Assembly: GCF_001437125.1 (NCBI RefSeq)
Contig: NZ_JQCA01000043.1
Location: 1 to 64,000, forward strand
Origin: Levilactobacillus paucivorans
GTDB lineage: Bacteria; Bacillota; Bacilli; Lactobacillales; Lactobacillaceae
Direction: 5' to 3'
Length of the DNA stretch: 64,000 bases
Shown: piece by piece, positions 56,414 through 64,000 of the stretch
Numbering within the stretch: the stretch's first letter is position 1
Layout of the letters: each line of letters begins with the position of its first letter
Program-made: the position numbers and the translations under genes
Notes under the pieces: generated by a model
What the model was told of the DNA's origin: nothing
Databases searched by the model: none
The model's input: the letters and a program-made list of their open reading frames with translations, nothing else

Positions 56414-58378
56414 CTAGCTGAGTTTGGCCAATTCGGCCGGCGTATAGGCATAATCCACGTGCGCCATCCCCGGAACCTCATCCCAGGGGACAGGATAACC
56501 GGCACCGTGCGCACAGAACACAGAACCCGGGGTATTCGGCAAATCCCCAACCGGATCGTACGCCTGAGCCGCCACCACCTCATCGGCATTGTGACATGGT
56601 CGATAGCCATCGATCAGGCATTCCAGTTGGCCCTTGCCATGCGTATAGGCATTGACCTCCTGCGCATAGTCCTGCATGGCGGCCACAGGAGCAGTTCCCG
56701 TCAGAACGGTCATCTCGCCCGCATCCGTCGGTGTGTCAAAATCGCCACTCATCCGCTGAATATCCGTCATAGCGCGACCCACTTGATCCTGACCCACTTC
56801 TAACCGGAAACGATACCAGGGTTCCAGCAATTGCAGACCGTCATTTTCACGGAGCATCATCAGGCCCTGACGAACCGCACGCCACGTGGCTTCACGGAAG
56901 TCACCACCGACCGAATGGACAATGCTGGCGCGACCAGTCACGAGGGTAATCTTGGCATCCGTAAGGGGTGATCCCGTCAGAACGCCCAGTTGTTCCTTGG
57001 CGCGAAGATTCGACAACACTTGATGTTGCCAATTCTTCCCGAGGATCTCTAACGAACAGTCCGCCGCAAAGGTCAGGCCGCTCCCCCGGGGCGCCGGCTC
57101 AATCAACAGGTGGACCTCCGCGTAATGCCGGAGGGGTTCGAAGTGACCGACCCCCTCGACGGCCTTCGTGACGGTCTCCTTATACAGAATGCTTCCGGCA
57201 TCGAAACCGACGTCCAAATGAAAGCAGTCGTGCAAAATCTGTTGGAGAATCTCCAGCTGAACGCTCCCCATGATCTGCACGCGAATCTCCTGCAGGTGGC
57301 TGGACCACGTGACGTGGAGTTGGGGATCCTCATCCTCTAGTTGCCGGAAGATCGTGAGGCAGTCATGCAGGTCGTGCCCTTGCGGATCCACCGCATAGGT
57401 CAGCACTGGCTGAATCTCCGGGGTGCGTTCATCCGCCACATTTCCCAGTCCCTGACCGGGATACGTGTCCGTTAGATTGGGGATCGCACAGACCTCGCCG
57501 GCTGCGACACTCTGCCGAATTTCAAATTTGGTTCCGTTATAAACCCGGAGTTGGTTGACCTTTTGTTCGCCGAGTAGCACGGTCTTGGTGGCCAGCTGTC
57601 CCCCGGTAATCCGTAACCAGGTCAGCCGCACCCCCTTGTCATCGTGCGAAATCTTGAAAACTTTGGCACCGAAGTCTGGCGTCACCACAGGATTGCTGGT
57701 CCAATGGGCCAAGCCCGTTAGAAAGGCGGAGACACCCTCGAGCTTTAAGGCCGAGCCGAAGTAACAAGGGAATACCTTGCGCTGACGAATCAACTGCCGA
57801 ACGGTCGGGTCGGCAACCTCACCCGTATCCAAGAACTGTTCCAAGACAGTGTCGTCTTGCATTGCGACGTCCTCATAGGCGTCCTCGGGAAGCGTCGTCG
57901 CCGCTCCCTGGTCAAAGGCCAAGCAGCCCGGCGAAAAGGTCGTTTGCAGCTGGTCGAGGACCCGATCCCGGTCGGCCGTCACGGCATCCATTTTATTTAC
58001 AAAGATAAACGTGGGAACCTGGTAGTGATCCAGCAAGCGCCACAGGGTGCGCGTGTACCCCTGAATGCCATCGGTGGCCGAGACCACCAGAATGGCGTAA
58101 TCCAGCACGCTGAGCACCTGTTCCGTCTGAGAGGCAAAGTCCACGTGTCCCGGAGTATCGAGAAGCGTTAGGGTCAAGTCTTGCATGGTCAGGCTAGCTT
58201 GATGGGAAAAGATGGTAATCCCCCGTTGTTTTTCGAGGGTGTCCGAGTCCAGAAAGGCGTCGCCGTTATCAACGCGGCCTAACTCCCGCACGGCGCCAGC
58301 TTGGTATAACAGAGCCTCCGAGAGTGTTGTCTTCCCGGCGTCAACGTGGGCGACGATGCCCGCTGTGATTTTTGGCAT
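56414..58378 (-). CDS. TetM/TetO-like ribosomal-protection-type GTPase (EF-G paralogue)
   Basis: The 654-residue protein has the EF-G-like layout of tetracycline ribosomal protection proteins. HVDAGKT (11-17), DTPGHVD (74-80) and NKMD (128-131) are the G motifs, followed by domains II to V. It is about the length of Tet(M) (639) and clearly not EF-G itself. Chromosomal homologues are common in lactobacilli and clostridia and often give no or little resistance. No mobile element or leader peptide of the tet(M) type is present, so a housekeeping or drug-response role is as likely as true resistance. Confidence 0.82.
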   Translation of the reverse strand: MPKITAGIVAHVDAGKTTLSEALLYQAGAVRELGRVDNGDAFLDSDTLEKQRGITIFSHQASLTMQDLTLTLLDTPGHVDFASQTEQVLSVLDYAILVVSATDGIQGYTRTLWRLLDHYQVPTFIFVNKMDAVTADRDRVLDQLQTTFSPGCLAFDQGAATTLPEDAYEDVAMQDDTVLEQFLDTGEVADPTVRQLIRQRKVFPCYFGSALKLEGVSAFLTGLAHWTSNPVVTPDFGAKVFKISHDDKGVRLTWLRITGGQLATKTVLLGEQKVNQLRVYNGTKFEIRQSVAAGEVCAIPNLTDTYPGQGLGNVADERTPEIQPVLTYAVDPQGHDLHDCLTIFRQLEDEDPQLHVTWSSHLQEIRVQIMGSVQLEILQQILHDCFHLDVGFDAGSILYKETVTKAVEGVGHFEPLRHYAEVHLLIEPAPRGSGLTFAADCSLEILGKNWQHQVLSNLRAKEQLGVLTGSPLTDAKITLVTGRASIVHSVGGDFREATWRAVRQGLMMLRENDGLQLLEPWYRFRLEVGQDQVGRAMTDIQRMSGDFDTPTDAGEMTVLTGTAPVAAMQDYAQEVNAYTHGKGQLECLIDGYRPCHNADEVVAAQAYDPVGDLPNTPGSVFCAHGAGYPVPWDEVPGMAHVDYAYTPAELAKLS

Positions 58379-58483
58379 GGGTCAGGACTCCTTTCTACTA
58401 ATTGATTCTTTAATTGTCTAGTCTTGCGGCATTAATGCCAATATCTTCTTAATTATACCGGGTTTTGGCCATAGGATCAGTAA

Positions 58484-58507
58484 AAGCCGGTCAAGTTTCA
58501 ACCGGCT
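58484..58507 (-). terminator. Terminator of the MFS gene
   Basis: AGCCGGT/ACCGGCT arms followed by TTTT on the minus strand. Confidence 0.7.
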
Positions 58508-58522
58508 TCCACTTATATTAAC

Positions 58523-59674
58523 TTAGGCCGCGCCTAATTCGCGGGAATGACGGCTCAACAGTAACGCCAAGACAATGTAAATAGTCGCGACTGCCGTGAG
58601 CACTAGGAACATACCCTGGTAACCCACAGCTTCGACGACCCAGCCCAAGATGACGGCACCCAGGCCCATCCCCAGGTCGTAGGAATTCAGGAACATCCCC
58701 GTCGCTGTATCTCGATTGGCCAACGTCGTTTCTTTAAAGATCCAGGCCTGAAGCGTCGGATAAATGGCCCCATCGGCCACACCGTAAAGGACACCCGCCA
58801 CCAACAATAACCAGTTGCGATCGACAAAGGCAATCATCAACACACCTGCAGTCAAAAGTACCGTATTCAACAGTAGAATTGCCCGTGGTCCGCGGTGATC
58901 GAAGGTCCGACCCACGATCGGTCGAATCACGACCCCGGCAATGGCGGCCACGAAGAAGAACCCGGAGATGACACTCAAATGACGAATCTCCGCGTAAATT
59001 GGTGTAAAGGTCATCACGCCACTCATTAAGACCCCTAGGACGAAGACTAAGCCACATTGGGGGAGAAACTGTCTGTCGAATACAGGTGCGGCTTCCACCG
59101 TCTCTACGGCCGGCTGGGTGGGTTTGCTGGTACCAAAGATGGCCAACATCGCCGCGAAGAGAATCCCGATACAAGCCAGGAAGAAAACTGCAAACCCGCG
59201 GCGATGGACCAGATCCAAGGCCAACAGCGGCGCCAGCGAGGCCGTCACCATGGTTCCGATCCCGAAGTACCCCATCCCCTCACCGATCTTGTCATTCGGC
59301 AGTTCGGCTGCCGCTGAAGTGGCGAAATAGGTCGTGGTGATCCCATGTCCGAGACCGTTGAACAATCGCAGAAATACCAGCAAGCCAAAGCTACCGAGTA
59401 GCGGGTACCCGACCGCCGCCAAAAGGTAGAGGAGAATTCCGACGACCAGGAGGACCTTTTTACTGAACCGATCCGAGAACCACGGTACGAATAACCGCGT
59501 AATCAGGGCCGCAAACATAATCGCCCCCACAAAGATTCCAATTTGCGCCGGTGACATCCCCAAGTGCTTTCCGTAGAGGGGCAGGACTGGCACCTGCATG
59601 TTGTAAACCATGAATAGCAAGGCATTCCCGATTAAAATTAAAATAAAATTACGACTCCAGTACGACGTTTGCAT
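58523..59674 (-). CDS. Major facilitator superfamily multidrug-type transporter
   Basis: The 383-residue protein has twelve membrane segments. The A motif LITRLFVPWFSDRFSKKVLLVVG is near 55-77 (described), and a family-typical NGLGHGITTTYF is near 102-113. It is DHA1-like and resembles drug or sugar-efflux carriers. The ATG at 59674 is nine bases after GGGGAGG; the upstream in-frame start falls in the leader. Its transcript passes through a strong intrinsic terminator just before the ribosome site, suggesting conditional antitermination. It is downstream of the parS site and the SDR gene. Confidence 0.85.
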   Translation of the reverse strand: MQTSYWSRNFILILIGNALLFMVYNMQVPVLPLYGKHLGMSPAQIGIFVGAIMFAALITRLFVPWFSDRFSKKVLLVVGILLYLLAAVGYPLLGSFGLLVFLRLFNGLGHGITTTYFATSAAAELPNDKIGEGMGYFGIGTMVTASLAPLLALDLVHRRGFAVFFLACIGILFAAMLAIFGTSKPTQPAVETVEAAPVFDRQFLPQCGLVFVLGVLMSGVMTFTPIYAEIRHLSVISGFFFVAAIAGVVIRPIVGRTFDHRGPRAILLLNTVLLTAGVLMIAFVDRNWLLLVAGVLYGVADGAIYPTLQAWIFKETTLANRDTATGMFLNSYDLGMGLGAVILGWVVEAVGYQGMFLVLTAVATIYIVLALLLSRHSRELGAA

Positions 59675-59696
59675 GTCAAAATTCCTCCCCTGGAAG

Positions 59697-59745
59697 ACAA
59701 AAAAGGCCAAATAAGATGAGCGATCATCTTATCTGGCCTTAACCC
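59697..59745 (-). promoter_or_regulatory. Attenuator-like terminator in the MFS leader
   Basis: On the minus-strand RNA, AAGGCCAGAUAAGAUGA pairs with UCAUCUUAUUUGGCCUU through 17 pairs. The one non-Watson-Crick pair is a G-U on this strand but would be A-C on the other. Six T follow, then 10 bases later the GGGGAGG ribosome site. A candidate promoter TTGCGT-N18-TACACT lies about 70 bp upstream. No known riboswitch class is recognised in the 60-nt region before the hairpin. Confidence 0.7.
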
Positions 59746-59900
59746 TCCGATACCCTGACGAGTACCTTATCTAACTAAATAGTCTTCCGATAGTGTATTA
59801 AGTTATCCAAAGTGTAGCGCATCGGACTACCAGAACGCAAGGAGAACTTGACCGACCCCCTAAGCGGTGGACGACCTTTACTATCGATTGTGAGCAACCC

Positions 59901-59916
59901 TGTTTCACGTGGAACA
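59901..59916. promoter_or_regulatory. parS site (perfect consensus)
   Basis: TGTTTCACGTGGAACA is an exact match to the ParB/Spo0J-binding parS consensus of Firmicutes. It lies just after the stop codon of the SDR gene. Functional parS sites cluster around the origin of replication. Confidence 0.8.
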
Positions 59917-59924
59917 CGCTATGA

Positions 59925-60662
59925 TTAGCTGTCTTGACGGGTTGCCGCGATGTCAATTTCACGAACGTTAACTTCCTGCGGCATATCATAGATAAATTTC
60001 ACCGTCTGGGCCACGTACTTGGGATCCATGGTTAAGCCGCCCATGGTCTCTTTCCACGCTTCGTAGTCTTTCAGGGCTGCAGCGTCGGTCACGTGCGTCA
60101 ACAGTTCTGTCTCACCGGCACCGGGCGCCACGAGGGAAATTCGAACGTTGTAGTTAGACACTTCTTGGCGAATCGTTTCCGATAGGCCGTGGACACCAAA
60201 CTTGCTGGCAACGTAAGCCGCGTGGTTGGCGAAGGCCTTGAATCCGGCGATGGAAGACATGTTGATGATTGTGCCGTGATGACGTTTAACCATGGCTGGC
60301 AAGACAATCTGGGTCCCATTGAGCACACCCATCACGTTGGTGTCGAGCATCGTTTGCCATTCCTTCGGATCCTGCCGTTGAACATTTCCTAGCAACATCA
60401 CACCGGCGTTGTTAATTAGCAGATCCGTCTCACCGTACTTGGTCTCGGCCGCGTGGATCGCTTCGGCCAGGGCGGTCTGATCGGTCACATCGACAGCAGC
60501 GACCATCACATTATCAAAGTTTAATGGCAGTTCGCGAATCTTCTCGACTCGCCGACCCAGTAACAACATGGGATAGCCCGCCGCATTAAAGAGTTTGGCA
60601 TCTTCGGCCCCAAAGCCTGAGCTGGCACCCGTGATGACGATTAAAGGTTTCGTATTAGTCAT
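59925..60662 (-). CDS. Classical short-chain dehydrogenase/reductase
   Basis: The 245-residue protein is a classical SDR. TGASSGFG (11-18) binds the cofactor, with Arg37-Arg38 after beta 2 indicating NADPH. NNAG is at 84-87, the catalytic Ser at 136-137, Tyr150 and Lys154. It belongs to the YdfG-like oxidoreductases acting on small hydroxy acids or aldehydes, with substrate unknown. It is divergent from a MerR regulator gene, and its promoter has the MerR 19-bp spacer. Confidence 0.88.
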   Translation of the reverse strand: MTNTKPLIVITGASSGFGAEDAKLFNAAGYPMLLLGRRVEKIRELPLNFDNVMVAAVDVTDQTALAEAIHAAETKYGETDLLINNAGVMLLGNVQRQDPKEWQTMLDTNVMGVLNGTQIVLPAMVKRHHGTIINMSSIAGFKAFANHAAYVASKFGVHGLSETIRQEVSNYNVRISLVAPGAGETELLTHVTDAAALKDYEAWKETMGGLTMDPKYVAQTVKFIYDMPQEVNVREIDIAATRQDS

Positions 60663-60737
60663 AAGATAATTCCTCCTAAATTTTTAACAGTCCATGGGAC
60701 GTGACGATTTCACCGCCACGCCTCAAGCAATAATGGT

Positions 60738-60768
60738 AGTATAGAATCTAGAGCTAACTCTAGGTCAA
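60738..60768 (-). promoter_or_regulatory. MerR-type promoter of the SDR gene
   Basis: Minus-strand TTGACC (60768-60763) and TATACT (60743-60738) are separated by 19 bp with the dyad CTAGAG-N4-CTCTAG inside. Geometry and core match the promoter at 18564-18594. Confidence 0.85.
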
Positions 60769-60799
60769 GTACTAATTTAAAAATAAAGGAGAAATTGCC

Positions 60800-61297
60800 A
60801 TGAGCTATTCAATTGGACAGGTTGCCGATAAGCTATCGATCAGCCCCTACACCTTGCGTTATTACGATAAGGAAGGTCTATTGCCCTTCGTCGACCGTAA
60901 TCCGGCGGGACGACGGCGGTTTAAAGACAATGACTTTAACTTTCTAGAAGTCATCGTCTGTCTCAAGGAAGCCGGCGTCCCGGTCAAACAAATTGGTAAT
61001 TTTATCGACCTCTGTATGACCGGTGATACCACCCTTCAAGACCGCTACGACTTTCTCAATGAACACGAGGCCAAGCTGGAAGCAAAGATGGCCCGTCTTC
61101 AACACACCCTGGACTTTCTGCGCTGGAAAAAATGGTACTACAAGACAGCGCTCCAGGCCGGGACAGAAAGCATTCACTACCTGCCTGGCACCAATCACGT
61201 CGACCCGGCTGTGCACGCTGAATTTAATCAGTTAGTAGCGGATGGTGCCGACCCTAAAGACTTGGGCAATCTGCCAGAAGGGACGGCCAAAGCATGA
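60800..61297 (+). CDS. MerR family transcription regulator
   Basis: The 165-residue protein has a MerR winged helix (YSIGQVADKLSISPYTLRYY, residues 3-22, then DKEGLLPFVDRNPAGRRRF) and a long dimerisation helix (about 85-115). No metal-binding cysteines are present. It is a paralogue of the MerR at 18614, sharing the xxLPFVxR block. It controls the divergent SDR gene by position. The GNAT gene overlaps its last four bases, so they are translationally coupled. Confidence 0.9.
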   Translation: MSYSIGQVADKLSISPYTLRYYDKEGLLPFVDRNPAGRRRFKDNDFNFLEVIVCLKEAGVPVKQIGNFIDLCMTGDTTLQDRYDFLNEHEAKLEAKMARLQHTLDFLRWKKWYYKTALQAGTESIHYLPGTNHVDPAVHAEFNQLVADGADPKDLGNLPEGTAKA

Positions 61298-61785
61298 TCA
61301 CTCTGAAAACTTTGACCCCTGCAAGTTCCCTTTGGACCACGGCCGCTACGCAAATTGGCGCGATCTCCTGGTCAGCGGGGCCCCACCTCGCCCAGGTGAT
61401 GACCACCGTTACCTGGCAACCCTGGGAACGGGTCATTTACGCCACTGACGGAGACCGCTTTGTGGGGTGTTGTGCCCTGTTGGCCAACGATATCGTTCCA
61501 GCCACCGACTACACCCCATTTATCAGTACCGTCTACGTCGATCCCACCTATCGCCAGCGTGGGATCAGCTTGAAATTGGTCCAGACGGCTGAACAGGCAG
61601 CGGTCGCAGCCGATATTACCGGCTTGTACATCGTCACCCGGCACGTCGGGCTTTACGAGCACTTAGACTACCAACTAGTTGACCAACAAGACGATCAGTT
61701 TGGCCGCCCTAGTCGGATACTTTATAAGGCGCTAAATAAGAATCACTCTTTCACCAATTCAGACAACTTGACGAAAAAACAGTGA
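61294..61785 (+). CDS. GNAT family N-acetyltransferase
   Basis: The 163-residue protein has the GNAT core. FISTVYVDPTYRQRGISLKLVQTAEQAA (about residues 69-96) includes the acetyl-CoA binding R/Q-x-x-G-x-S stretch, with GLYIVTRHVGLYEHLDYQLV after it. The ATG overlaps the merR stop (ATGA). It may acetylate an amine related to the stress the MerR protein senses; the substrate is unknown. Confidence 0.85.
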   Translation: MITLKTLTPASSLWTTAATQIGAISWSAGPHLAQVMTTVTWQPWERVIYATDGDRFVGCCALLANDIVPATDYTPFISTVYVDPTYRQRGISLKLVQTAEQAAVAADITGLYIVTRHVGLYEHLDYQLVDQQDDQFGRPSRILYKALNKNHSFTNSDNLTKKQ

Positions 61786-61819
61786 TTCCATCCTTATGAA
61801 ATGATCGCTTTTGGGCACC

Positions 61820-62278
61820 TTAGTATGACTTTAAGATAGGCCCACCATTCTTGAAATGTTTGACCTGTTTGGCATAGTTTACCTTGGCAAACCCGTGTTT
61901 CTTATGATAACCGTAATCGGTACAGGCAAAGGTCTTTCCCTTGCGGTACACGGCAAAATCCGCGTTTCGTGCCAGGACGAAGCCATTCTTCGCGATATGG
62001 CCTTTGAGACGATAGAGATGTTTCCCAACCTTTTTGTATTTGAGGTGGGACATGATCTGAACTGGCATGTTGGAGACGCCCATCTCAAACCGCGACTTGG
62101 TCAGCGTGAATGCGGCTCCGAACCCCTCTGCCGAAGAGGTCCGTTTGGCCTGAAAATTACCGCGTAAGGCCTTGGGGCTGCCTTTGTGCCACTTGGCCGC
62201 GCTGGCCGACGTGGGAATCGCCCCACCTACTAAGAGTGCCGCCAGGGTGACAAACACCACTTTACCGAATTTTGTCAT
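61820..62278 (-). CDS. Small secreted basic protein of unknown function
   Basis: The 152-residue protein has a clear signal peptide (MTKFGKVVFVTLAALLVGGA, cut after SASA near residue 27) and a lysine-rich mature part with one Cys. No domain is recognised. The basic mature protein would bind the wall surface. GGAGG lies before the ATG. It is convergent with the GNAT gene. Confidence 0.7.
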   Translation of the reverse strand: MTKFGKVVFVTLAALLVGGAIPTSASAAKWHKGSPKALRGNFQAKRTSSAEGFGAAFTLTKSRFEMGVSNMPVQIMSHLKYKKVGKHLYRLKGHIAKNGFVLARNADFAVYRKGKTFACTDYGYHKKHGFAKVNYAKQVKHFKNGGPILKSY

Positions 62279-62423
62279 TATTTTTCCTCCAAGGATTGCC
62301 TGACTGGGTCTCGCCCCTTTATTAAAATAATCATTAACAGGGCTAACGACTTGTTGCTCTCACTATAACTTGTGGCCCAACCAGCGTCAATCAGAACGTG
62401 CTATAAATACTGTTATACCGCGC

Positions 62424-62473
62424 AAAAGGCCCTCCAGCCACGACATTTTCGTCGCCTCTGGAGGACCTTTTTT
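62424..62473 (-). terminator. Terminator of the LRR-MucBP wall protein gene
   Basis: 13-bp arms (62425-62437 with 62458-62470) have their single non-Watson-Crick pair as a G-U on the minus strand. T-rich ends follow. Confidence 0.8.
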
Positions 62474-62487
62474 CTGGTATTTAATTG

Positions 62488-64000
62488 TTAGTCTTGACGC
62501 TTGGCGCGCTTGAACCCAAACAGAGATCCAATCACTGCCAGCAGTGCCAGCCCCCACCAGGATGAGGTTTGTTGATCACTGGTTTGTGGCAAGGTTGTGG
62601 CCTTGGCAGGAGCTAATTTAGCCGCTGCTTGACCCTTGGTTGCCAGTTGTGTTGCCTTGGCCCCCGAGCCCTTAACGGCCGTCTTCTTAGCCGGCTTGTT
62701 CGTCGTTACCTTGGCAGCCTGACTGCCCTTCTTGGCCGGTGTCGTTGGCTTAGAAGGCTTGTTAGGCGTCACGACTGCAGGCTTACCACCATTTTCAACA
62801 GCTTGGTAGGTGTAGATCACGTCCTGGCTAGCTGCCGTGTAAACACCGCTGGCATTAGCTGGCGTTGTAGCCAGCTTGTAACCGTCGAGGCTCTTAGGAA
62901 CTGTCGTGTAGGCCTGACCAACTGTCCCAGTTAACGTATCATCGGGTGCCAGTTGCTTGCCGGCTACCGTTTGGTAGTGGACCGTAACTGTACCGTCCGT
63001 AACGGGTTGGCCGGGATCGACTGGAGTAACAGGTGGTGTGACGGGCTTACCATTCGCCTTGTAGTACACATAAATATCACTGTTAACATCTTGGATGGTC
63101 CCGCTGAGTGTCTGATCCGTCAGTGTGCCATTCCCTTCAACCCGGTCGAAGTCATAACCGTCAACCTTAGGTAGGTCAACACTCCAGGCCGTATCTTTCT
63201 TCCCGGATTCCTTGACGATCTTGTCACCGATCGCGTTGCCGTCTTCATCAACCAGGTAAATCTTCTGTAGCGGGTTGAAGAGTAGCGTGATATTTTGGGC
63301 ATCGCTGTCATAAGTCACCGTCGAACTCTCGGTAGTCGCCGTGAGAGCCTGGTTGTATTTAGCGGGCTTTTCATAGGTGAATCCACGATCCTCGAGATCC
63401 GCGATAGCCTTTTGAACCGAGGCGTCATTCAAGACATCCAAGGTTGAGCCAGTTTTACCACTCAGGATAGTAAATGGCGCAATCTTAACGCCACCGTCGA
63501 GTTGGAAGGCAACTGTCACAGCGCCAACGCTAGCATCTAAGGTGTAAGGGACGACGATACTTCCGCCAAAGGTCAGACCATTGGGTGCAGCTGGAGTCGT
63601 GAGGTCATTGTGCCGACTGAGATCCCAGATCAATTTCACTCGGCCAGTCCCATCAGCATTCGTCGTTAGCTGACTCCAAGTCGACCAGTTTCCGGCACCA
63701 ATCATGCCTTCAACTCCAGTTGATTGCGGATCACCTTGCATAAATTCATTAAAGTCGTACAGATTGTCGTAGGCAAAGGACCAGGTCGATAATTCAGACG
63801 TCGCAGGATTTAAGGCAACTTGATCTGTCGTCCAAGTTTGGTTGCCTGCTGAAATCATATAATAAGGATCCGTCCCAATAAACGGCTTCCAATCAAGCCC
63901 TAGGACCGGCGTAATATCGTAAATATGGTTACCACCGAAACTCATATTACGTGGCGTCGCCGTGATATTACGAAGAGGAGAAAGATCAGAAATATTGTTG
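62488..64000 (-). CDS. LPXTG-anchored surface protein with LRR and MucBP domains (5' end outside the window)
   Basis: The frame is open to the right edge of the window, so at least 503 C-terminal residues are seen and the start is missing. At the edge it reads ISDLSPLRNI and GGNHIYDITPV, internalin-type leucine-rich repeats. An Ig-like/LRR-adjacent domain follows, then MucBP-type repeats (GYDFDRVEGNGTLTD; VTVHYQTVAGKQLAPDDTLT) and a Pro/Lys/Thr-rich wall spacer. It ends in the sortase signal LPQTS, a membrane helix and the basic tail FKRAKRQD. It should be wall-linked and bind mucus or other surfaces. Confidence 0.88.
   Translation of the reverse strand, partial: NNISDLSPLRNITATPRNMSFGGNHIYDITPVLGLDWKPFIGTDPYYMISAGNQTWTTDQVALNPATSELSTWSFAYDNLYDFNEFMQGDPQSTGVEGMIGAGNWSTWSQLTTNADGTGRVKLIWDLSRHNDLTTPAAPNGLTFGGSIVVPYTLDASVGAVTVAFQLDGGVKIAPFTILSGKTGSTLDVLNDASVQKAIADLEDRGFTYEKPAKYNQALTATTESSTVTYDSDAQNITLLFNPLQKIYLVDEDGNAIGDKIVKESGKKDTAWSVDLPKVDGYDFDRVEGNGTLTDQTLSGTIQDVNSDIYVYYKANGKPVTPPVTPVDPGQPVTDGTVTVHYQTVAGKQLAPDDTLTGTVGQAYTTVPKSLDGYKLATTPANASGVYTAASQDVIYTYQAVENGGKPAVVTPNKPSKPTTPAKKGSQAAKVTTNKPAKKTAVKGSGAKATQLATKGQAAAKLAPAKATTLPQTSDQQTSSWWGLALLAVIGSLFGFKRAKRQD

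Noticed and set aside
56414-58378. Acquired tetracycline resistance gene
   Set aside because: No mobile element, base use like its surroundings and no tet(M)-type leader; homology alone does not show resistance.
1-64000. CRISPR array, tRNA, rRNA or insertion sequence
   Set aside because: No regularly spaced repeats, no cloverleaf with a CCA-type acceptor, and no transposase frame were found on reading both strands.

Overview
The window reads as chromosome of a heterofermentative lactic acid bacterium of the Lactobacillaceae, most likely Levilactobacillus or a close relative. The grounds are a complete malolactic locus (mleR-mleS-mleP), a 1,3-propanediol dehydrogenase, a proline iminopeptidase, a tryptophan T-box, many secreted proteins of lactobacillar type (DUF5776, MucBP/LPQTS) and roughly 50% GC. 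The genus is inference. No rRNA, tRNA, CRISPR array, transposase or integrase is visible. One perfect match to the ParB-binding parS consensus and five similar palindromes hint that the window may lie on the origin side of the chromosome.

Layout. 1-8.7 kb: CDF metal exporter, 1,3-propanediol dehydrogenase, two GyrI-like ligand-binding proteins around a nested inverted repeat with a divergent WYL/YafY regulator, a TetR-controlled ABC exporter with two matching operators, and an MFS exporter. 8.8-13 kb: small secreted and amphipathic proteins, three Mor/C-family regulators, a WYL regulator and a DUF2798 membrane protein. 13.4-20.9 kb: secreted amidase, aldehyde dehydrogenase, a zinc alcohol dehydrogenase with a cre-covered promoter, a reductase/MerR divergent pair, and an RHH-SPFH operon. 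21-28.7 kb: T-box-controlled peptide-binding protein, GtrA protein, CadD-like transporter, malolactic locus. 28.8-35.3 kb: two decayed oxidoreductase genes, HelD-like helicase, Rrf2 regulator, secreted protein, 41-residue membrane peptide, tandem EamA transporters. 35.7-44.7 kb: zinc-ribbon paralogue cluster, AlkD-type glycosylase, YhgE/TetR pair, RibD-like reductase, YaaA, DUF5776 protein, PepI. 44.8-49.5 kb: an esterase-MFS insert bracketed by two copies of a DUF1097 3' end, then a zinc dehydrogenase. 49.6-52.1 kb: two paralogous secreted proteins. 52.2-56.3 kb: a phage-derived bacteriocin cassette. 56.4-64 kb: TetM-like GTPase, MFS gene with an attenuator-like leader, a second reductase/MerR pair with GNAT, a secreted protein, and the 3' part of an LRR-MucBP wall protein.

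The most interesting unit is 52.2-56.3 kb. A CI/LexA-type repressor with an intact Ala-Gly cleavage site and Ser-Lys dyad stands divergent to a phage-like operon (two small DNA-metabolism or regulatory proteins, a RinA-like activator, an LLH-type holin, an XhlA-like holin). A helveticin J-like class III bacteriocin follows. The operator ACGGTTTAACCGT sits in the spacer of the early promoter and recurs in the leader. The holin operon and the bacteriocin share a 16-bp motif placed exactly 20 nt before their -10 boxes. This fits a two-step cascade: DNA damage cleaves the repressor, the RinA-like activator is made, and toxin and holins are expressed together for lytic release. No integrase, terminase, capsid or tail genes remain.

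Other regulatory logic can be read directly: TetR operators flanking a promoter, MerR promoters with 19-bp spacers at two reductase genes, a 23-bp palindrome before the RHH-SPFH operon, a LysR-type palindrome in the mleR-mleS gap, and a Trp-specific T-box supported by both its UGG specifier and its UGGC antiterminator bulge.
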